Shown here one piece after another: positions 17,858 to 30,100 of a stretch of 64,000 nt of DNA (the stretch's first letter is position 1; every line of letters begins with the position of its first letter). The stretch is taken from contig NZ_JAHCLT010000002.1 in the NCBI RefSeq assembly GCF_020005165.1, positions 1-64,000 on the forward strand, read 5' to 3'. Below the pieces are notes generated by a model, which saw only the letters and a list, made by a program, of their open reading frames with translations, ran no database searches and was not told the DNA's origin. A program made the translations under genes and the position numbers. This DNA is from Kangiella taiwanensis. Lineage in GTDB: Bacteria > Pseudomonadota > Gammaproteobacteria > Enterobacterales > Kangiellaceae.

Positions 17858-18980
17858 ACAAATCCTGCTTGCTGTAAGGTATCTCTATACCCTTCTCATT
17901 AAATAACTTATGAATTTTCATAATAAGCCGATGCGAGATTAGCCCTTTCTGTTCCGGTCGCTCGATCCATGCCATAAACTGTAGATCAATACTCGAACCA
18001 CCGAAACTTCTAAAGCGTACTCTTGGCTCTGGACTAGAGCACAAATCAGCGTTGTCTTCAGCCATCTCCATTAAGACATCATGGACTTGTTCAAGGTCAC
18101 TATCATAAGACACGCCCACATTAATTCGGATTCGAGTTTTTTCCCAGGGGCCACCACTTTCGTTAACAATTTTAGCATTACCCATAACCGAATTCGGTAT
18201 GGTTACTTCAACATCGTCACGCGTTAATAATCGAGTACTTCTTATGCCAACATGAGTCACGCGACCACGTTCTCCAGTATCCAGAATAATGTAGTCGCCT
18301 AACTTATAAGGCGAATCGGCAACAATAAAGAAGCCTGAAAATAAGTTTGCCAGGGTATCTTTAGCCGCAAAACCCACTGCGATACCAACAATACCTGCCG
18401 ATGCTAGCCAAGCAGTAGGATTAATACCCCACGACAAAATGAGAATATACAGTCCCGCACCGACAATTAAGATCTTAGTGGTGATATCGAGAATCGGTAT
18501 GGTTCGTTCTTCAATGAACTTAAATCGTTTTTTGTTATGTGAAAACGCTTCTAGAGTCAGACGCGTTATTTTCAGCACTTTTACCATCAGTGAGATAATA
18601 AGCAAGGTCACCACAAAGCGCTTTAAGAAGGTATCAATACCTGAAGCAAACTGTAGCGCTTCAATCGCCAATAACAACGATAGATAGAAAATAAGAGAGT
18701 ATAAACCTTTTGCTAAGACCTTCAGCAATTGGTCATCAAAATCACCTTTTGTTTTGCTTGCCAGCTTGCCGAGACTACTTCTAAAGAGCCATTGCGCAAG
18801 TTTTGCAATGATTGTACCCGTGGCAATCACCGCGGCGGCAAGCAGCCAAGGGTTGGATTCTAAGCTTTGCCAAAGAGGTGCAACTGCATCCGGAAGGTTA
18901 GACTTAATATCACTGAACATTTCTTCAGCAACTTTACTGCTGGTATCTACAGACTCATTTTTGGAACCCTCGTCGGCCAT
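17826..18980 (-). CDS. MscS-family mechanosensitive ion channel
   Basis: The protein (384 aa) has about five membrane segments. The pore-lining region reads G-I-V-G-I-A-V-G-F-A-A-K-D-T-L-A-N-L-F-S-G-F (near 200), the classical Gly/Ala-rich TM3 followed by the MscS beta domain D-Y-I-I-L-D-T-G-E-R-G-R-V and a C-terminal alpha/beta domain. Such channels release solutes on osmotic downshock. Compared with the three-helix E. coli MscS it has extra N-terminal helices, as in the YnaI/YbiO subgroups. Good AGAGGT ribosome-binding site; terminator of the upstream sec operon precedes it. Confidence 0.88.
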   Translation of the reverse strand: MADEGSKNESVDTSSKVAEEMFSDIKSNLPDAVAPLWQSLESNPWLLAAAVIATGTIIAKLAQWLFRSSLGKLASKTKGDFDDQLLKVLAKGLYSLIFYLSLLLAIEALQFASGIDTFLKRFVVTLLIISLMVKVLKITRLTLEAFSHNKKRFKFIEERTIPILDITTKILIVGAGLYILILSWGINPTAWLASAGIVGIAVGFAAKDTLANLFSGFFIVADSPYKLGDYIILDTGERGRVTHVGIRSTRLLTRDDVEVTIPNSVMGNAKIVNESGGPWEKTRIRINVGVSYDSDLEQVHDVLMEMAEDNADLCSSPEPRVRFRSFGGSSIDLQFMAWIERPEQKGLISHRLIMKIHKLFNEKGIEIPYSKQDLYVKEWPNSPS

Positions 18981-18993
18981 TGCTACCTCTGTA

Positions 18994-19029
18994 ATAAAAA
19001 ACGGCTTAGAATTTTATTCTAAGCCGTTT
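18994..19029 (-). terminator. Rho-independent terminator of the secDF operon
   Basis: A 14-nt arm at 18999-19012 pairs with one at 19016-19029 over a 3-nt loop. On the minus strand it is followed by six T. It closes the leftward queA-tgt-yajC-secD-secF transcript before the mscS gene. Confidence 0.9.
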
Positions 19030-19095
19030 AAGGAAAATATCAAATTTTCTAATAACTTAGCGTCTTATACTTCTAGCTAAGTTACCGTAAAGATA

Positions 19096-20034
19096 CTAAG
19101 GCATATCGAACTCTTCGCCTTCTTTCTCTACTTCTGGTGGCATCAAGTCTTCTTTCTTCACGCCTAACAACAAAGCCACTGGGCTTGCTACATAGATAGA
19201 AGAGTAAGTACCAATGAAAACACCAACAATTAAGGCTTCCGCGAACGAATGGATCGTTTGCCCACCGTAAAAGAATAACGCCAGCAATACCAACAAGGTG
19301 GTAATCGACGTCATTAAGGTGCGAGACAAGGTCTGATTCAATGAAGTATTAACAACTTCCTCTGAGCTACCCTTACGCATTCTTAAGAAGTTCTCACGAA
19401 TACGGTCAAAAACAACAATGGTATCGTTAAGAGAGTAACCAATCACGGCAAGTAACGCCGCTAGAACAGTTAAGTCAAACTCTACTGCTGTTATTGAGAA
19501 GAAGCCAACAATGATGATGACATCGTGAGCCAAGGCAAAAACAGAACCTACGGCAAACTTCCACTCAAAGCGTAACGCAACATAAATCATGATACAGATT
19601 AAGGCAACAATCATCGCTAAGCCGCCCTTCTCTTTAAGTTCTTCACCAATCACAGGACCGACAAAAGATTGATCTCGCTTGGTTACGCTAGCACCTTCAG
19701 AACGCAATGCAGATAGTACCTCATCACCTACTTTAGCATTCTCAATATGCTCTTGTTGTGGCATTCTGATTTGAACGATTTTTGCTGAACCAAAGTTTTG
19801 CACAACCGCGCCATTGATCTCAATCGCCTCTAATTGGTCATGAATCTTAGGGATATCAGCATCCTGTTCATAGCCCACTTCAATCAAAGTACCGCCTGTA
19901 AAATCCAGACCGTAATTAAGACCTTTTGTAAAGAATGAGGTTACAGAACCGACGATTAACAATATCGATAACACCATTGCGAACTTACGCAATTTCAAGA
20001 AATCAATATTGGTCTCTTTATTTAATATTTGCAT
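19096..20034 (-). CDS. secF: Protein translocase subunit SecF
   Basis: SecF works with SecD to pull translocating proteins through SecYEG using the proton-motive force. Six membrane helices and the family blocks L-D-F-T-G-G-T (about 37-43), G-P-V-I-G-E-E-L and the TM4 region Y-S-L-N-D-T-I-V-V-F-D-R-I-R-E-N are present. Length 312 is normal. It starts 13 nt after secD with AGAGGTGAATT upstream. Confidence 0.97.
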   Translation of the reverse strand: MQILNKETNIDFLKLRKFAMVLSILLIVGSVTSFFTKGLNYGLDFTGGTLIEVGYEQDADIPKIHDQLEAIEINGAVVQNFGSAKIVQIRMPQQEHIENAKVGDEVLSALRSEGASVTKRDQSFVGPVIGEELKEKGGLAMIVALICIMIYVALRFEWKFAVGSVFALAHDVIIIVGFFSITAVEFDLTVLAALLAVIGYSLNDTIVVFDRIRENFLRMRKGSSEEVVNTSLNQTLSRTLMTSITTLLVLLALFFYGGQTIHSFAEALIVGVFIGTYSSIYVASPVALLLGVKKEDLMPPEVEKEGEEFDMP

Positions 20035-20047
20035 AATTCACCTCTAC

Positions 20048-21976
20048 CTATATTGATAACTTTTTGACGGTTCTGCCACCGTACATCAAGTTAACAATAC
20101 CCCTGCTAACAAAGATGGCCGTGAACATAGAAGTCAAAATACCAATAAACAATGTGATAGCGAAACCTTTCACAGGACCTGTACCAATTGCGAATAAAAT
20201 AATCGCTGCAATCGCCGTTGTTATGTTGGCATCAGCAATGGTCGATACTGCATGCCCATAACCTTTATCAATAGCCTGAGCTGGACGCGAGCCACTGCGT
20301 AACTCTTCACGGATACGCTCAAAAATCAAGACGTTCGCATCAACTGCCATACCGACAGTTAGAACGATACCCGCGATACCTGGTAAGGTTAAGGTGGCCC
20401 CCATCAGAGACATCACACAAACAATCATGACTAAGTTTAACGTTAACGCCACATTGGCAACCAAACCAAATAGCTTGTAATAAACCAGCATGAAGCCTAG
20501 AACTAAGGCAAAACCAATAATAACTGACGTGACACCCTTCTGGATGTTTTCTTCGCCGAGTGTTGCACCAATGGTACGCTCTTCAACAATAAACGTTGGA
20601 GCAATTAAAGCACCTGAACGTAATTTACGCGCAAGATCGCGAGTTTCAGCCTCAGTGAAGCGACCAGTGATTTGGAAACGACTACCAAATGGACCGTTAA
20701 TGTTCGGAGCACTGATTAAACGCTCTTCAAGCTCAGAACCCACAAGAACACGCTTACCATCTTTGATATCGAAAATTGGACGTGACTCTTTAAGGATCAT
20801 GGCAAGTTGGTTATTGACGTTAGCAGTGGTTGTACGAGTCATCTTAGAACCACCTTCGCCATCCAAACGAACCGATACAATCGGCTCATTTGTCTGAGGG
20901 TCATAGCTAGCTGTCGCATTCGTTAAGTGCTCACCAGCAACCTCAACTTCATCAAATACCACTATTGGCCCATATTCTGATTCAAATAACTTACTTCCGG
21001 GTGGCACTCTACCATTCTGTGCAGACACAACATCTGCCTCATGGTCAACCAGTCGGAACTCCAAACTAGCAGTCGCACCTAGGATTTGCTTTGCGAGAGC
21101 TGAGTCTTGAACACCAGGAAGTTGAACCACGATACGGTCTGCACCCTGACGCTGGATCAACGGCTCAGCAACGCCTAATGAGTTAACACGAGAGCTTAAA
21201 ATGACTCGGTTTTGGTCGATTGCGTGATCTTTGATTTCTTGTAATTTTTGCTGATTCAAAGTACCGCGAATAATAGGACGACCGCCCTTTTCAGAAAGCT
21301 GTAAATCGATACGGCCAGTGTGCTCTTTAAATAAGGCTTCATAGGCTCGCTCAGCATCTTCCTGATTTCTAAAACTCAACAACATGCCGTTTTCTATTGG
21401 CTCAACTCGACCTCTTATCGATGGCTCTTGATCAGTTAAGGTATCAATAAAGTCACGACGTAGCTGATCTTGCTGGCGTTTCAATGCCTGCTCCATGTCC
21501 ACTTGCATTAAGAAGTGGATACCGCCACGCAAATCAAGACCTAGCTTCATCGGCTCACCACCAAGGTTTGCTAACCACTCAGGTGTGGCTGGTGCTAAGT
21601 TCAATGCAGTCACATAGTTTTGATTTTCTAGCGTAGGGTTTAGCACATCGTTAGCTAGCTCTCGTGCTTTTAACTGATCAGCATCTTTTTTAAAACGAGC
21701 GATAATTTGCTTTACGCCTTCTTCGCCAATCGCCGAAGGTTTGACACTGACTGGCTCTACACCATTAGCTTCCCAGGATGACTCGATCTCATCCAGCTGC
21801 TGCTGGGTTATCATCGCATCGCGTAAACCAGATAGCTGAACGGCTGGATCTTTACCGAAGATGTTGGGTGCTGCATATAAAAATGCTAACGATAGCACGA
21901 TAACAATCAACACATACTTCCACTTTGGATAGGTGTTGATTGGTAGTTGTTGTTGATTTGGTTGGTTGACGAACAT
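20048..21976 (-). CDS. secD: Protein translocase subunit SecD
   Basis: SecD is the larger partner of SecF. An N-terminal membrane helix (about 24-42) is followed by the large periplasmic P1 head with L-G-L-D-L-R-G-G-I-H-F (about 146-156), the SecD P1 block, and five C-terminal helices with T-L-P-G-I-A-G-I-V-L-T-V-G-M-A-V-D-A-N-V-L-I-F-E-R. Length 642 matches gammaproteobacterial SecD. It lies downstream of yajC after a terminator-like hairpin and just ahead of secF. Confidence 0.97.
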   Translation of the reverse strand: MFVNQPNQQQLPINTYPKWKYVLIVIVLSLAFLYAAPNIFGKDPAVQLSGLRDAMITQQQLDEIESSWEANGVEPVSVKPSAIGEEGVKQIIARFKKDADQLKARELANDVLNPTLENQNYVTALNLAPATPEWLANLGGEPMKLGLDLRGGIHFLMQVDMEQALKRQQDQLRRDFIDTLTDQEPSIRGRVEPIENGMLLSFRNQEDAERAYEALFKEHTGRIDLQLSEKGGRPIIRGTLNQQKLQEIKDHAIDQNRVILSSRVNSLGVAEPLIQRQGADRIVVQLPGVQDSALAKQILGATASLEFRLVDHEADVVSAQNGRVPPGSKLFESEYGPIVVFDEVEVAGEHLTNATASYDPQTNEPIVSVRLDGEGGSKMTRTTTANVNNQLAMILKESRPIFDIKDGKRVLVGSELEERLISAPNINGPFGSRFQITGRFTEAETRDLARKLRSGALIAPTFIVEERTIGATLGEENIQKGVTSVIIGFALVLGFMLVYYKLFGLVANVALTLNLVMIVCVMSLMGATLTLPGIAGIVLTVGMAVDANVLIFERIREELRSGSRPAQAIDKGYGHAVSTIADANITTAIAAIILFAIGTGPVKGFAITLFIGILTSMFTAIFVSRGIVNLMYGGRTVKKLSI

Positions 21977-22014
21977 AATTTTGCCTATTGTTATGAAGCT
22001 CTTATAAATACAAC

Positions 22015-22038
22015 AAAGCCCGACTCTAGCCGGGCTTT
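22015..22038 (-). terminator. Terminator-like hairpin between yajC and secD
   Basis: AAAGCCCG (22015-22022) pairs with CGGGCTTT (22031-22038). The minus-strand sequence after it is only moderately T-rich, so it probably attenuates or stabilises the transcript ends, not full termination, as secDF has no other obvious promoter. Confidence 0.55.
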
Positions 22039-22043
22039 AGGTA

Positions 22044-22367
22044 TTAATCTTCAATAGATTTTATAGTGCCTTTTGGCAAAGTTTGTGCAATTGAAGCTTT
22101 TTGGAACTTAATTTCCATGCCTTCTGACAAACTTAATACAACATAGTCATCTTTAATTTTGCTAACTTTTCCGATGATACCGCCAGTTGTCATAACTTCG
22201 TCGCCTTTTTCTAAGCCGCCCATCATTTCTTTGTGCTGCTTCATTTTTTTCTGTTGTGGACGAATCATCATGAAATACATGATCAAGATTAATGGCACGA
22301 ACATAACCAAGAAGCTCATTAAACCGCCACCTTGAGGCGCTGCGCCACCTGCTGTTGCTAATAACAT
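22044..22367 (-). CDS. yajC: Sec translocon accessory protein YajC
   Basis: A small inner-membrane protein associated with SecDF. After a short N-terminal segment comes one membrane helix (about 18-36) with the family block P-L-I-L-I-M-Y-F-M-M-I-R-P-Q-Q-K-K (about 30-46) and a basic, then beta-rich cytosolic domain G-D-E-V-M-T-T-G-G-I-I-G-K-V. Length 107 is typical. AGAGGTAACAATA precedes the ATG. Confidence 0.97.
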   Translation of the reverse strand: MLLATAGGAAPQGGGLMSFLVMFVPLILIMYFMMIRPQQKKMKQHKEMMGGLEKGDEVMTTGGIIGKVSKIKDDYVVLSLSEGMEIKFQKASIAQTLPKGTIKSIED

Positions 22368-22411
22368 TTATTGTTACCTCTAATTAATTAAAACAACTAA
22401 AAATCAAAATG

Positions 22412-23527
<1,116 letters not shown>

Positions 23528-23541
23528 TTAAAATACCTTGG

Positions 23542-24630
23542 CTACTTCTCTAGGCTACTCTTAATGAATGACTCTTTTTCAGTTAAAGATTCAGGGTGCT
23601 GTCCCGTAAAGGGTCGCGTAATAAACATCGAGTCACCGTAACTAAAAAACCGATATTTGTCGCTAACAGCTTCATTATAGGCGTTTAATATGTGCTTTTT
23701 ACTGGCAAATGCACTAACCAGCATCATGAGTGTTGATTCCGGCAAATGAAAATTGGTTATCAAGGCATCAACCGAGCGAAATATATAGCCTGGGTAGATA
23801 AAAATATCAGTTTCGCCTGAGCCTGCTTTAATCTCACCGTTTAATGATGCAGACTCTAAACAGCGTACAGAAGTCGTGCCCACCGCGATCACTCTACCGC
23901 CTTTGGCTTGAGTCGCTTTAACTTTGTCGACGACATCTTGATTGAGCTCATACCACTCAGAATGCATTTTGTGCTCTTCCACGTTATCAACACGCACAGG
24001 TGAAAAGGTTCCAGCACCAACGTGTAGAGTAACAAAAGCCGTCTCAACGCCCTTCTCAGCAATCTTTGCCAGCAACTCATCATCAAAGTGTAGACCTGCC
24101 GTAGGCGCAGCTACAGCGCCCTCTACTTTGCTATAAACGGTCTGGTAGCGCTCCTTATCTGAAAGCTCATCCTCGCGGTCAATATAGGGTGGAAGCGGCA
24201 TGTGGCCAACAGCCTGCATCACGCTATGCCAATCATTGGTCAGCAACTTTAATTCGTACAAAGCACCGTCTTTACTTAACACTTCAAGTTCTGAGCCGTC
24301 TTCAAGTACCAAACGAGCACCCGGCTTGGGACTACGATTCGCTCGAACGTGTGCAATCGCTTCAAGATCCGACTCCACTCGCTCAATAAGGATTTCTACT
24401 TGTCCACCGCTGGCCTTTTTGCCAAAAAGACGTGCAGGTAATACTCGAGTATTGTTAAAAACCAATAAATCATTTGGTTCAAGGAAATCAACCAGTTGAT
24501 AAAAGTGACTGTGATTAACCTCACCTGTTTCGCCATTAAGGCGTAACAAGCGGCTCGCCGTACGCTGTTCAGTAGGATAACGAGCGATAAGCTCGTCGGG
24601 TAAATCGAAGTGAAAATCTTTTAATTGCAT
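23542..24630 (-). CDS. queA: S-adenosylmethionine:tRNA ribosyltransferase-isomerase
   Basis: QueA transfers and isomerises the ribosyl part of SAM onto preQ1-tRNA to give epoxyqueuosine. The protein (362 aa) shows the family blocks F-D-L-P-x-x-L-I-A-x-x-P (8-19), L-V-F-N-N-T-R-V (about 55-62), P-T-A-G-L-H-F-D (about 181-188) and the C-terminal F-H-L-P-x-S-T-L-M-M-L. It is the first gene of the queA-tgt-yajC-secDF operon. The last queuosine step would use the queH gene at 59518 in this window. Confidence 0.97.
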   Translation of the reverse strand: MQLKDFHFDLPDELIARYPTEQRTASRLLRLNGETGEVNHSHFYQLVDFLEPNDLLVFNNTRVLPARLFGKKASGGQVEILIERVESDLEAIAHVRANRSPKPGARLVLEDGSELEVLSKDGALYELKLLTNDWHSVMQAVGHMPLPPYIDREDELSDKERYQTVYSKVEGAVAAPTAGLHFDDELLAKIAEKGVETAFVTLHVGAGTFSPVRVDNVEEHKMHSEWYELNQDVVDKVKATQAKGGRVIAVGTTSVRCLESASLNGEIKAGSGETDIFIYPGYIFRSVDALITNFHLPESTLMMLVSAFASKKHILNAYNEAVSDKYRFFSYGDSMFITRPFTGQHPESLTEKESFIKSSLEK

Positions 24631-24670
24631 GAGGTACTGACCTTACGGGGTCATGAAAAAATATGCGCCT

Positions 24671-24698
24671 AGTTTATCGGCTCATCCCCAAAACGCAA
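24671..24698 (-). promoter_or_regulatory. Candidate promoter of the queA operon
   Basis: Minus strand: TTGCGT (24693-24698), 16-bp spacer, TAAACT (24671-24676), about 40 nt before the queA ATG. A small inverted repeat (TGACC...GGTCA) lies between it and the gene. Match is moderate. Confidence 0.4.
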
Positions 24699-24721
24699 GC
24701 ATTTGCGCCATTTTGAGGGAC

Positions 24722-27097
24722 CTACTTTGCGACTGAAAAGCTAATCTCCGAAAAGGCTCCAGTCTCATCGATGAGGATGAGCTCATACTGACCTTGGTTT
24801 AAATCTTTCAATGCGATTCGATGATAAGTTTGCAGCGAGGGCTCCAGAAGATGACCATTTAAAAACCAATGCAGCTGACCTGTCGCTCCTTCGGCCCATA
24901 GTTGTACTTCGGGCAAACTATCCTGTTGTGGCTCTGCATACAATGTTGAATCCTGGTCAATACCTTTAATGCGCGGTTTATTGAGGCTGACACGACTGTC
25001 GCAACCAGCAGCATATTTCGGAAGAATGCTATCACTACGGTATGGTTTTGCAATCCAAGGCTCCAAGCTTTTTGGCCATAAAGCGAACTCTCTATGCTCC
25101 ACTTCCCCATCAAAGCATTGCGCGTTGACTCGTAGCCCTGTCTCAGCATCCACCTGCACTTTGAACAGCCCATGACTCCACTCACTCGACAGAGGATCGG
25201 TAAATGTCGCAGGAGCCGTATCATCGACTAAGTAGGCGCTACGTTGTTTGTGGCAACTAGCTTTCGACTGTAGCGAGGCGAGCGTTCCTAATGGCCAACA
25301 AATAGTAGCGGTTGTCACCGAACCAGGTTTATTAATCGGTTCAATCCATTCTTGTGGCAGTGTGTTCATGATGCGTTGCAACAAAGGTACTGCAGTGGTA
25401 CGGCCGCTATTATTCACACTGAAAGAACCATCGGGCATTCCGACCCAGACACCGATAGTAACTTTTGCGTTGGACGCCAAGACCCACGCGTCCCGCGAGC
25501 CGTAACTGGTACCTGTTTTGTACGCGATAGGCGTATTGGCAGAAAAGTAACGATGACTGATTTGGTTATTCAGCGGAACTTGCCACAATACCTGCTGCAC
25601 AATCCAGCTCGACTGCTGACTTAATAAAGGAAGTTGTAGCCGTGGCTCTGCTTCCGATAACCTCAGTTTGGTCGCGACACCATCATTACCCAATGATGAA
25701 AACACGCCAACCAGCTGCTGTAAACTCGCGCCACCACCACCGAGAGCCAAGCTTAAATTTGGTGAAGCGGTTTCCGGTAACGACAGCTTTAAGCCAGCAT
25801 TAGTCAGTTTGCTATAAAAGTACTCGGGTGAGACTTCGTTTAAGACTTGCACGGCTGGCATATTGAGCGAGCGCCCTAGTGCTTGTGAAACACTAACCGC
25901 GCCATTGAAGTTTTCGCTGAAATTTCTTGGCTTATAACCATCAAATGACTGCGGCACATCAAACAGCAAAGACTCTGAGTGGATCAGTCCACGATCCAAC
26001 CCAAGACCATAAATAAAGGGTTTTAGCGTCGAGCCAGGTGATCGAATGGCTTGCGTCATATCGACATAGCCAGCACGTTGTTCATTACCAAAGTCAGCAC
26101 TGCCGATATACACCAGCGGCATAGAGGTATCATTGTCCATAACGATCACAGCCGCTGACATTCCTTCTTCTTTGCCTTGGATATAGTCAGACACCGTCCA
26201 ATCAATCTCCGTTTGCAAAGTGCGGTCGATGGACGTTTGAATTAACCGTTCCTTAGGGTAGCGCTGAATAAGCTCACGGGCCAATAAAGGTGCCAGTATC
26301 GGTTGCGTATAATACTCAGCCCAAACATCTTCTTGCTTGATGTCATTAACCTGTGCTTTTGACCAAACACCAAACTCTGCTAACCTATCCAGTAATTTGT
26401 TACGTTGCTCTTTGGCCCGTTCTGGATGTAAATCAGGGCGATTCCATGATGGCGCTTGTGGTAATACCGCTAACAAAGCAGCTTCTGATGCCGTTAGATC
26501 TTTCGAGGACTTTCCAAGGTAGGTAAAACTCGCTGCCTCAACCCCCTCAATCGTGCCGCCAAACGGGGCGTAATTTAGATAGTAAGTCAGAATATCATCT
26601 TTAGAGTAATGCCACTCCAACTGTAAGGCGCGAAACATTTGCTGTAACTTGCCGCTTACACTTTTGTCGTGTGGCTCCAGAATTCGAGCCACTTGCATGG
26701 TTAGAGTTGAGGCGCCCGATATCACTTCTCCATGATAGGCAGCCTGTCCAACGGCCCTTATGAGCGCAATAGGGTTCACTCCCGGGTGTTGATAAAAATA
26801 CTGATCTTCATAATTAATTAATGCCTCGAGATACAGCGGCGAAACCTGATCTATAGTCACCGGATAACGCCAAACGCCCTGCTTATCTGGAAAGGCTCGC
26901 AGTGGTTTCCCGTTAGCATCAACGACTAGCTGAGCGAAACTGCGTTTGTCGAACTGGTCTATGGGTAATGGATACACTTTATCCAGTATCCAAAACGCTA
27001 TGAAACAAACGATAAATAAAGCCAGCAAGCGCTTTAGGTTCTTAAACCAAAAGCGCTTTGAGTTCTTTTTCTTTACCGGTTTCTTTGTGCTAGCCAC
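24722..27097 (-). CDS. pbpC: Penicillin-binding protein 1C
   Basis: A bifunctional-type peptidoglycan synthase. One N-terminal membrane helix (about 25-45) is followed by a GT51 glycosyltransferase domain with E-D-Q-Y-F-Y-x-H-P-G-V and a transpeptidase domain with catalytic S-T-L-K (in R-S-P-G-S-T-L-K-P), S-L-N near 416 and K-T-G-T-S. A BiPBP_C domain ends the protein. I prefer GTG 27097, which has AAGAGG 5 nt upstream; ATG 27112 is in frame but lacks a ribosome-binding site. It follows the alpha-2-macroglobulin gene closely on the same strand, the pairing known from E. coli pbpC-yfhM. Confidence 0.93.
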   Translation of the reverse strand: MASTKKPVKKKNSKRFWFKNLKRLLALFIVCFIAFWILDKVYPLPIDQFDKRSFAQLVVDANGKPLRAFPDKQGVWRYPVTIDQVSPLYLEALINYEDQYFYQHPGVNPIALIRAVGQAAYHGEVISGASTLTMQVARILEPHDKSVSGKLQQMFRALQLEWHYSKDDILTYYLNYAPFGGTIEGVEAASFTYLGKSSKDLTASEAALLAVLPQAPSWNRPDLHPERAKEQRNKLLDRLAEFGVWSKAQVNDIKQEDVWAEYYTQPILAPLLARELIQRYPKERLIQTSIDRTLQTEIDWTVSDYIQGKEEGMSAAVIVMDNDTSMPLVYIGSADFGNEQRAGYVDMTQAIRSPGSTLKPFIYGLGLDRGLIHSESLLFDVPQSFDGYKPRNFSENFNGAVSVSQALGRSLNMPAVQVLNEVSPEYFYSKLTNAGLKLSLPETASPNLSLALGGGGASLQQLVGVFSSLGNDGVATKLRLSEAEPRLQLPLLSQQSSWIVQQVLWQVPLNNQISHRYFSANTPIAYKTGTSYGSRDAWVLASNAKVTIGVWVGMPDGSFSVNNSGRTTAVPLLQRIMNTLPQEWIEPINKPGSVTTATICWPLGTLASLQSKASCHKQRSAYLVDDTAPATFTDPLSSEWSHGLFKVQVDAETGLRVNAQCFDGEVEHREFALWPKSLEPWIAKPYRSDSILPKYAAGCDSRVSLNKPRIKGIDQDSTLYAEPQQDSLPEVQLWAEGATGQLHWFLNGHLLEPSLQTYHRIALKDLNQGQYELILIDETGAFSEISFSVAK

Positions 27098-27124
27098 TAA
27101 AGCCTCTTTCATCAGCTACAACAA

Positions 27125-30100
27125 TTACTGAGACGGCTTACTGATCGTGATCGCTTTTTCAGGCTGGCTAATGCCTCGAATTTCAGGACGGTACATATCT
27201 TCAACAAAGCTTGACGGCACCGTGTAATCACCCGGCGTAACCGCTCTGACCATATAAAAGACATGCGCCGCTTGATAGCTTCGTAACTCCAAAGCCGCCA
27301 TAAAGCGATCGCCCCAAAACTCTTGATGTGCAATCTTCGTGTTTTCGGTTAACTCTTTGATCGTTTTGCCATCAATTTTGATCTCATCAATTTTAAACGA
27401 ATGCTCAAGATTTTGGTTCTCAAGCTCAAGTCCAGCAGGTAACAAATCAATTAACATTGCATTGCGTAACTTGTTATGCCTTTTAGCTAGATTAATCGAC
27501 ACACCAACAATCACTCGGTCACCGGCATTCAGTTGCTGAATTAAAATCGGCTCACCCTGCAAGTTGAAGTAACGGCGTTCTATAGCAATATCATCAAACA
27601 AACCATCAGGAGCAGACTTCGGATAGCCTTGAACTTTGTAATCCACAAAAACGGTTTCTTGGCCTTTGTTCTTTAAGTTTAACGGTTGTTTAACAGATTG
27701 CGCTCTGTCCACACTGATATAGTCAGCACTCTGTTTAAACGACTCAGACTTATCACCTCGTGCGGCATCCAAGTTCAACTGCGCACTGGTATCGCTTAGG
27801 TTGTTAAGTTGATTAGCCAATAGCGCCAACGCACCCTTTTCTTGAGTCGATAGCCAGCTGCGGGATTCTAGTTCGCCTTTTAAGTCAAACACCAAGTCCA
27901 AACCATTAATATCTAAACTCTCAACCACTTGGCTTTGAAGACTCAGGTTTGCTACCTGACTCATATCACGGATAGGTGAACCGTAATCACCATAATACCA
28001 GTAACGATGATAAGTAAACTTGGTCGTAAACGCTTTGCCCCAAGCTAGTTTAGCACGGCGTTGATCACCCAGCTTTTCAAGAGCAAAAGCTAGATGAGCC
28101 AGTGGTAAAGAACGTTCTGCGTCTGAGGACTTTTTGTCAAATAAAGTTCGAACGTCCTGTAAATTAGCTCGACCAATTTTGGACAACACGTAAGCTGAGT
28201 ACGAGCGGTAGGCCAATTCAAAATGCTCGCGGTCATCATAATAACCCCAGTCATTCGATCTAAAGGCGCTTGAGCGAACATAGCGCTGTAAACGTCGCAC
28301 GGCGCGATTCAAGTTATCTTCAGGCACCTGATAACCTAACTGCTTCGCTGCGATTAAGAAGTCCGTAACGTAAGCTGTTAACCATGGCTCTTCTGGACTA
28401 TCGTTTGACCAAAGCCCAAAACTGCCATCATAGCGCTGCATTGAAATCACGCGGCTAACTGCAGAGTCAATTAATTCTTGGCGGGAACTAAACAGCTTTT
28501 GCGCTCTACTTGTATCCAGCGATGTCAGATCAGACTGATCAGCATACAACCAAGGCCAGGCTCTTGATGTGGTTTGCTCTAAGCAACCGTAAGGATATTG
28601 CAACAACCCATCAATATAACTGCCGGCATCAAGTGGTGGCGTCGTAGACACTGACAGTACCGACTTTAAGCCAAAGTCATCATACAGGCTGGCAAAGTTT
28701 TGATTAACAGTAAAGTTGCTACCCGGCTTTATTGCCGCTTGCTTGCTAATGGTTGATGCTGCATAGGCTGGTCGCAAGCCGAGTGACCAGTTGCGCTCCA
28801 TGTTTAAATCTTGGTTATCGCTTTCCACGGTTAGCGAAACCTGACCAGCACCCGTAAACTGAGATGCTTTGACGGGAAGTGAAACCAATGCCTTTTCTTT
28901 TGCTTCAAGGGCGAATGTTTTATTGACAGAGGTGCTGCCCAAAGCATCGTCTGACGACAGGTTAACCGTAAAGGTTTGTTTCGCGTCTTCCATGTTTTTA
29001 ATATCAAATAACACTTCTGACTGGTCGCCCTTTGCCAAAAAGCGTGGCATTGATGCCTGTACTACCAGAGGAGCTGCAACCGTAGCCTTGGACTCAGCTG
29101 AGCCGTAACGCTTTTTGCTAAAGGCTACCGCCATCAAGCGTAACTCGCCATTAAAGTAAGGAAGATCAACGGATAGTGTCGCTTTGCCTTGGCTGTCTAG
29201 TTGCACTTTATCCTTAACAATCGATACGATTTGAACGTCAGACACAGGGGCATCACCTCCGCGGCTCAAATCAGCATCACCACCAAAGCGTTGTTGTGCT
29301 CGCTTGCCATCTACTAAGTCTACCAAGCTGCCATAATTATCTTTTAAGGCAGCCTCATAAGCCCTTTGCCCATAAAACCAATCCAACGGTTTAGGCGACT
29401 CGAAATTACTGATGCTCAGAACACCGCTATCAACCAGCGCCAAAGTGGCATAAACATCTTCACCGGACTGAATATTTTTCGCTTCAATATTAACTTCAAC
29501 CGTTTGCTGCGGGCGCAATTTTTCTGCGTGGGAAACATCAAGCTGAAGTTTACGCGCCTCTCTATCTAGCGGTAAATGCATCACACCAAAAGCGCGTGCT
29601 GGCAAGCGTTTGCGGTCGATATCACCCGGCTTTAGCACCATCGCTGACACGTAAAGGTTGTGAGTCATCCACGACGCATCGATCGGGATACGAACTGTCG
29701 ATTCAGCTGAATCTAGCTTCACAGCCCGCTTCCACAGCAGTTGATCACTTTCTACTGTAATCAAAGCCTGACCTGCATAAGGTGACTTAATATTTAACGC
29801 TAAATCGTCTCCAAGCGTTATAAAGTCTTGTTCCATCGACAAGCTCACCTGATCAGGTCGCTCGCCACTGTGTTCCGAATCATCTGACCAATACCAACCA
29901 GCAAAGAAATGATAGCGCGTCAGGAGCTGACTTTTATCATTACGCACTTCTACGCGATAGTTTCCGTATTCCAGAGGTAGCGATATTTTTTGACGCTCAG
30001 CCGAATTGAATTGAATCGTCTTAAAGTAAACAGGAACATTAGCGCCTGACGTTCGGTACTCCCAGCCACTACTTCCGTACTGCCAATAGCGACGGCTATC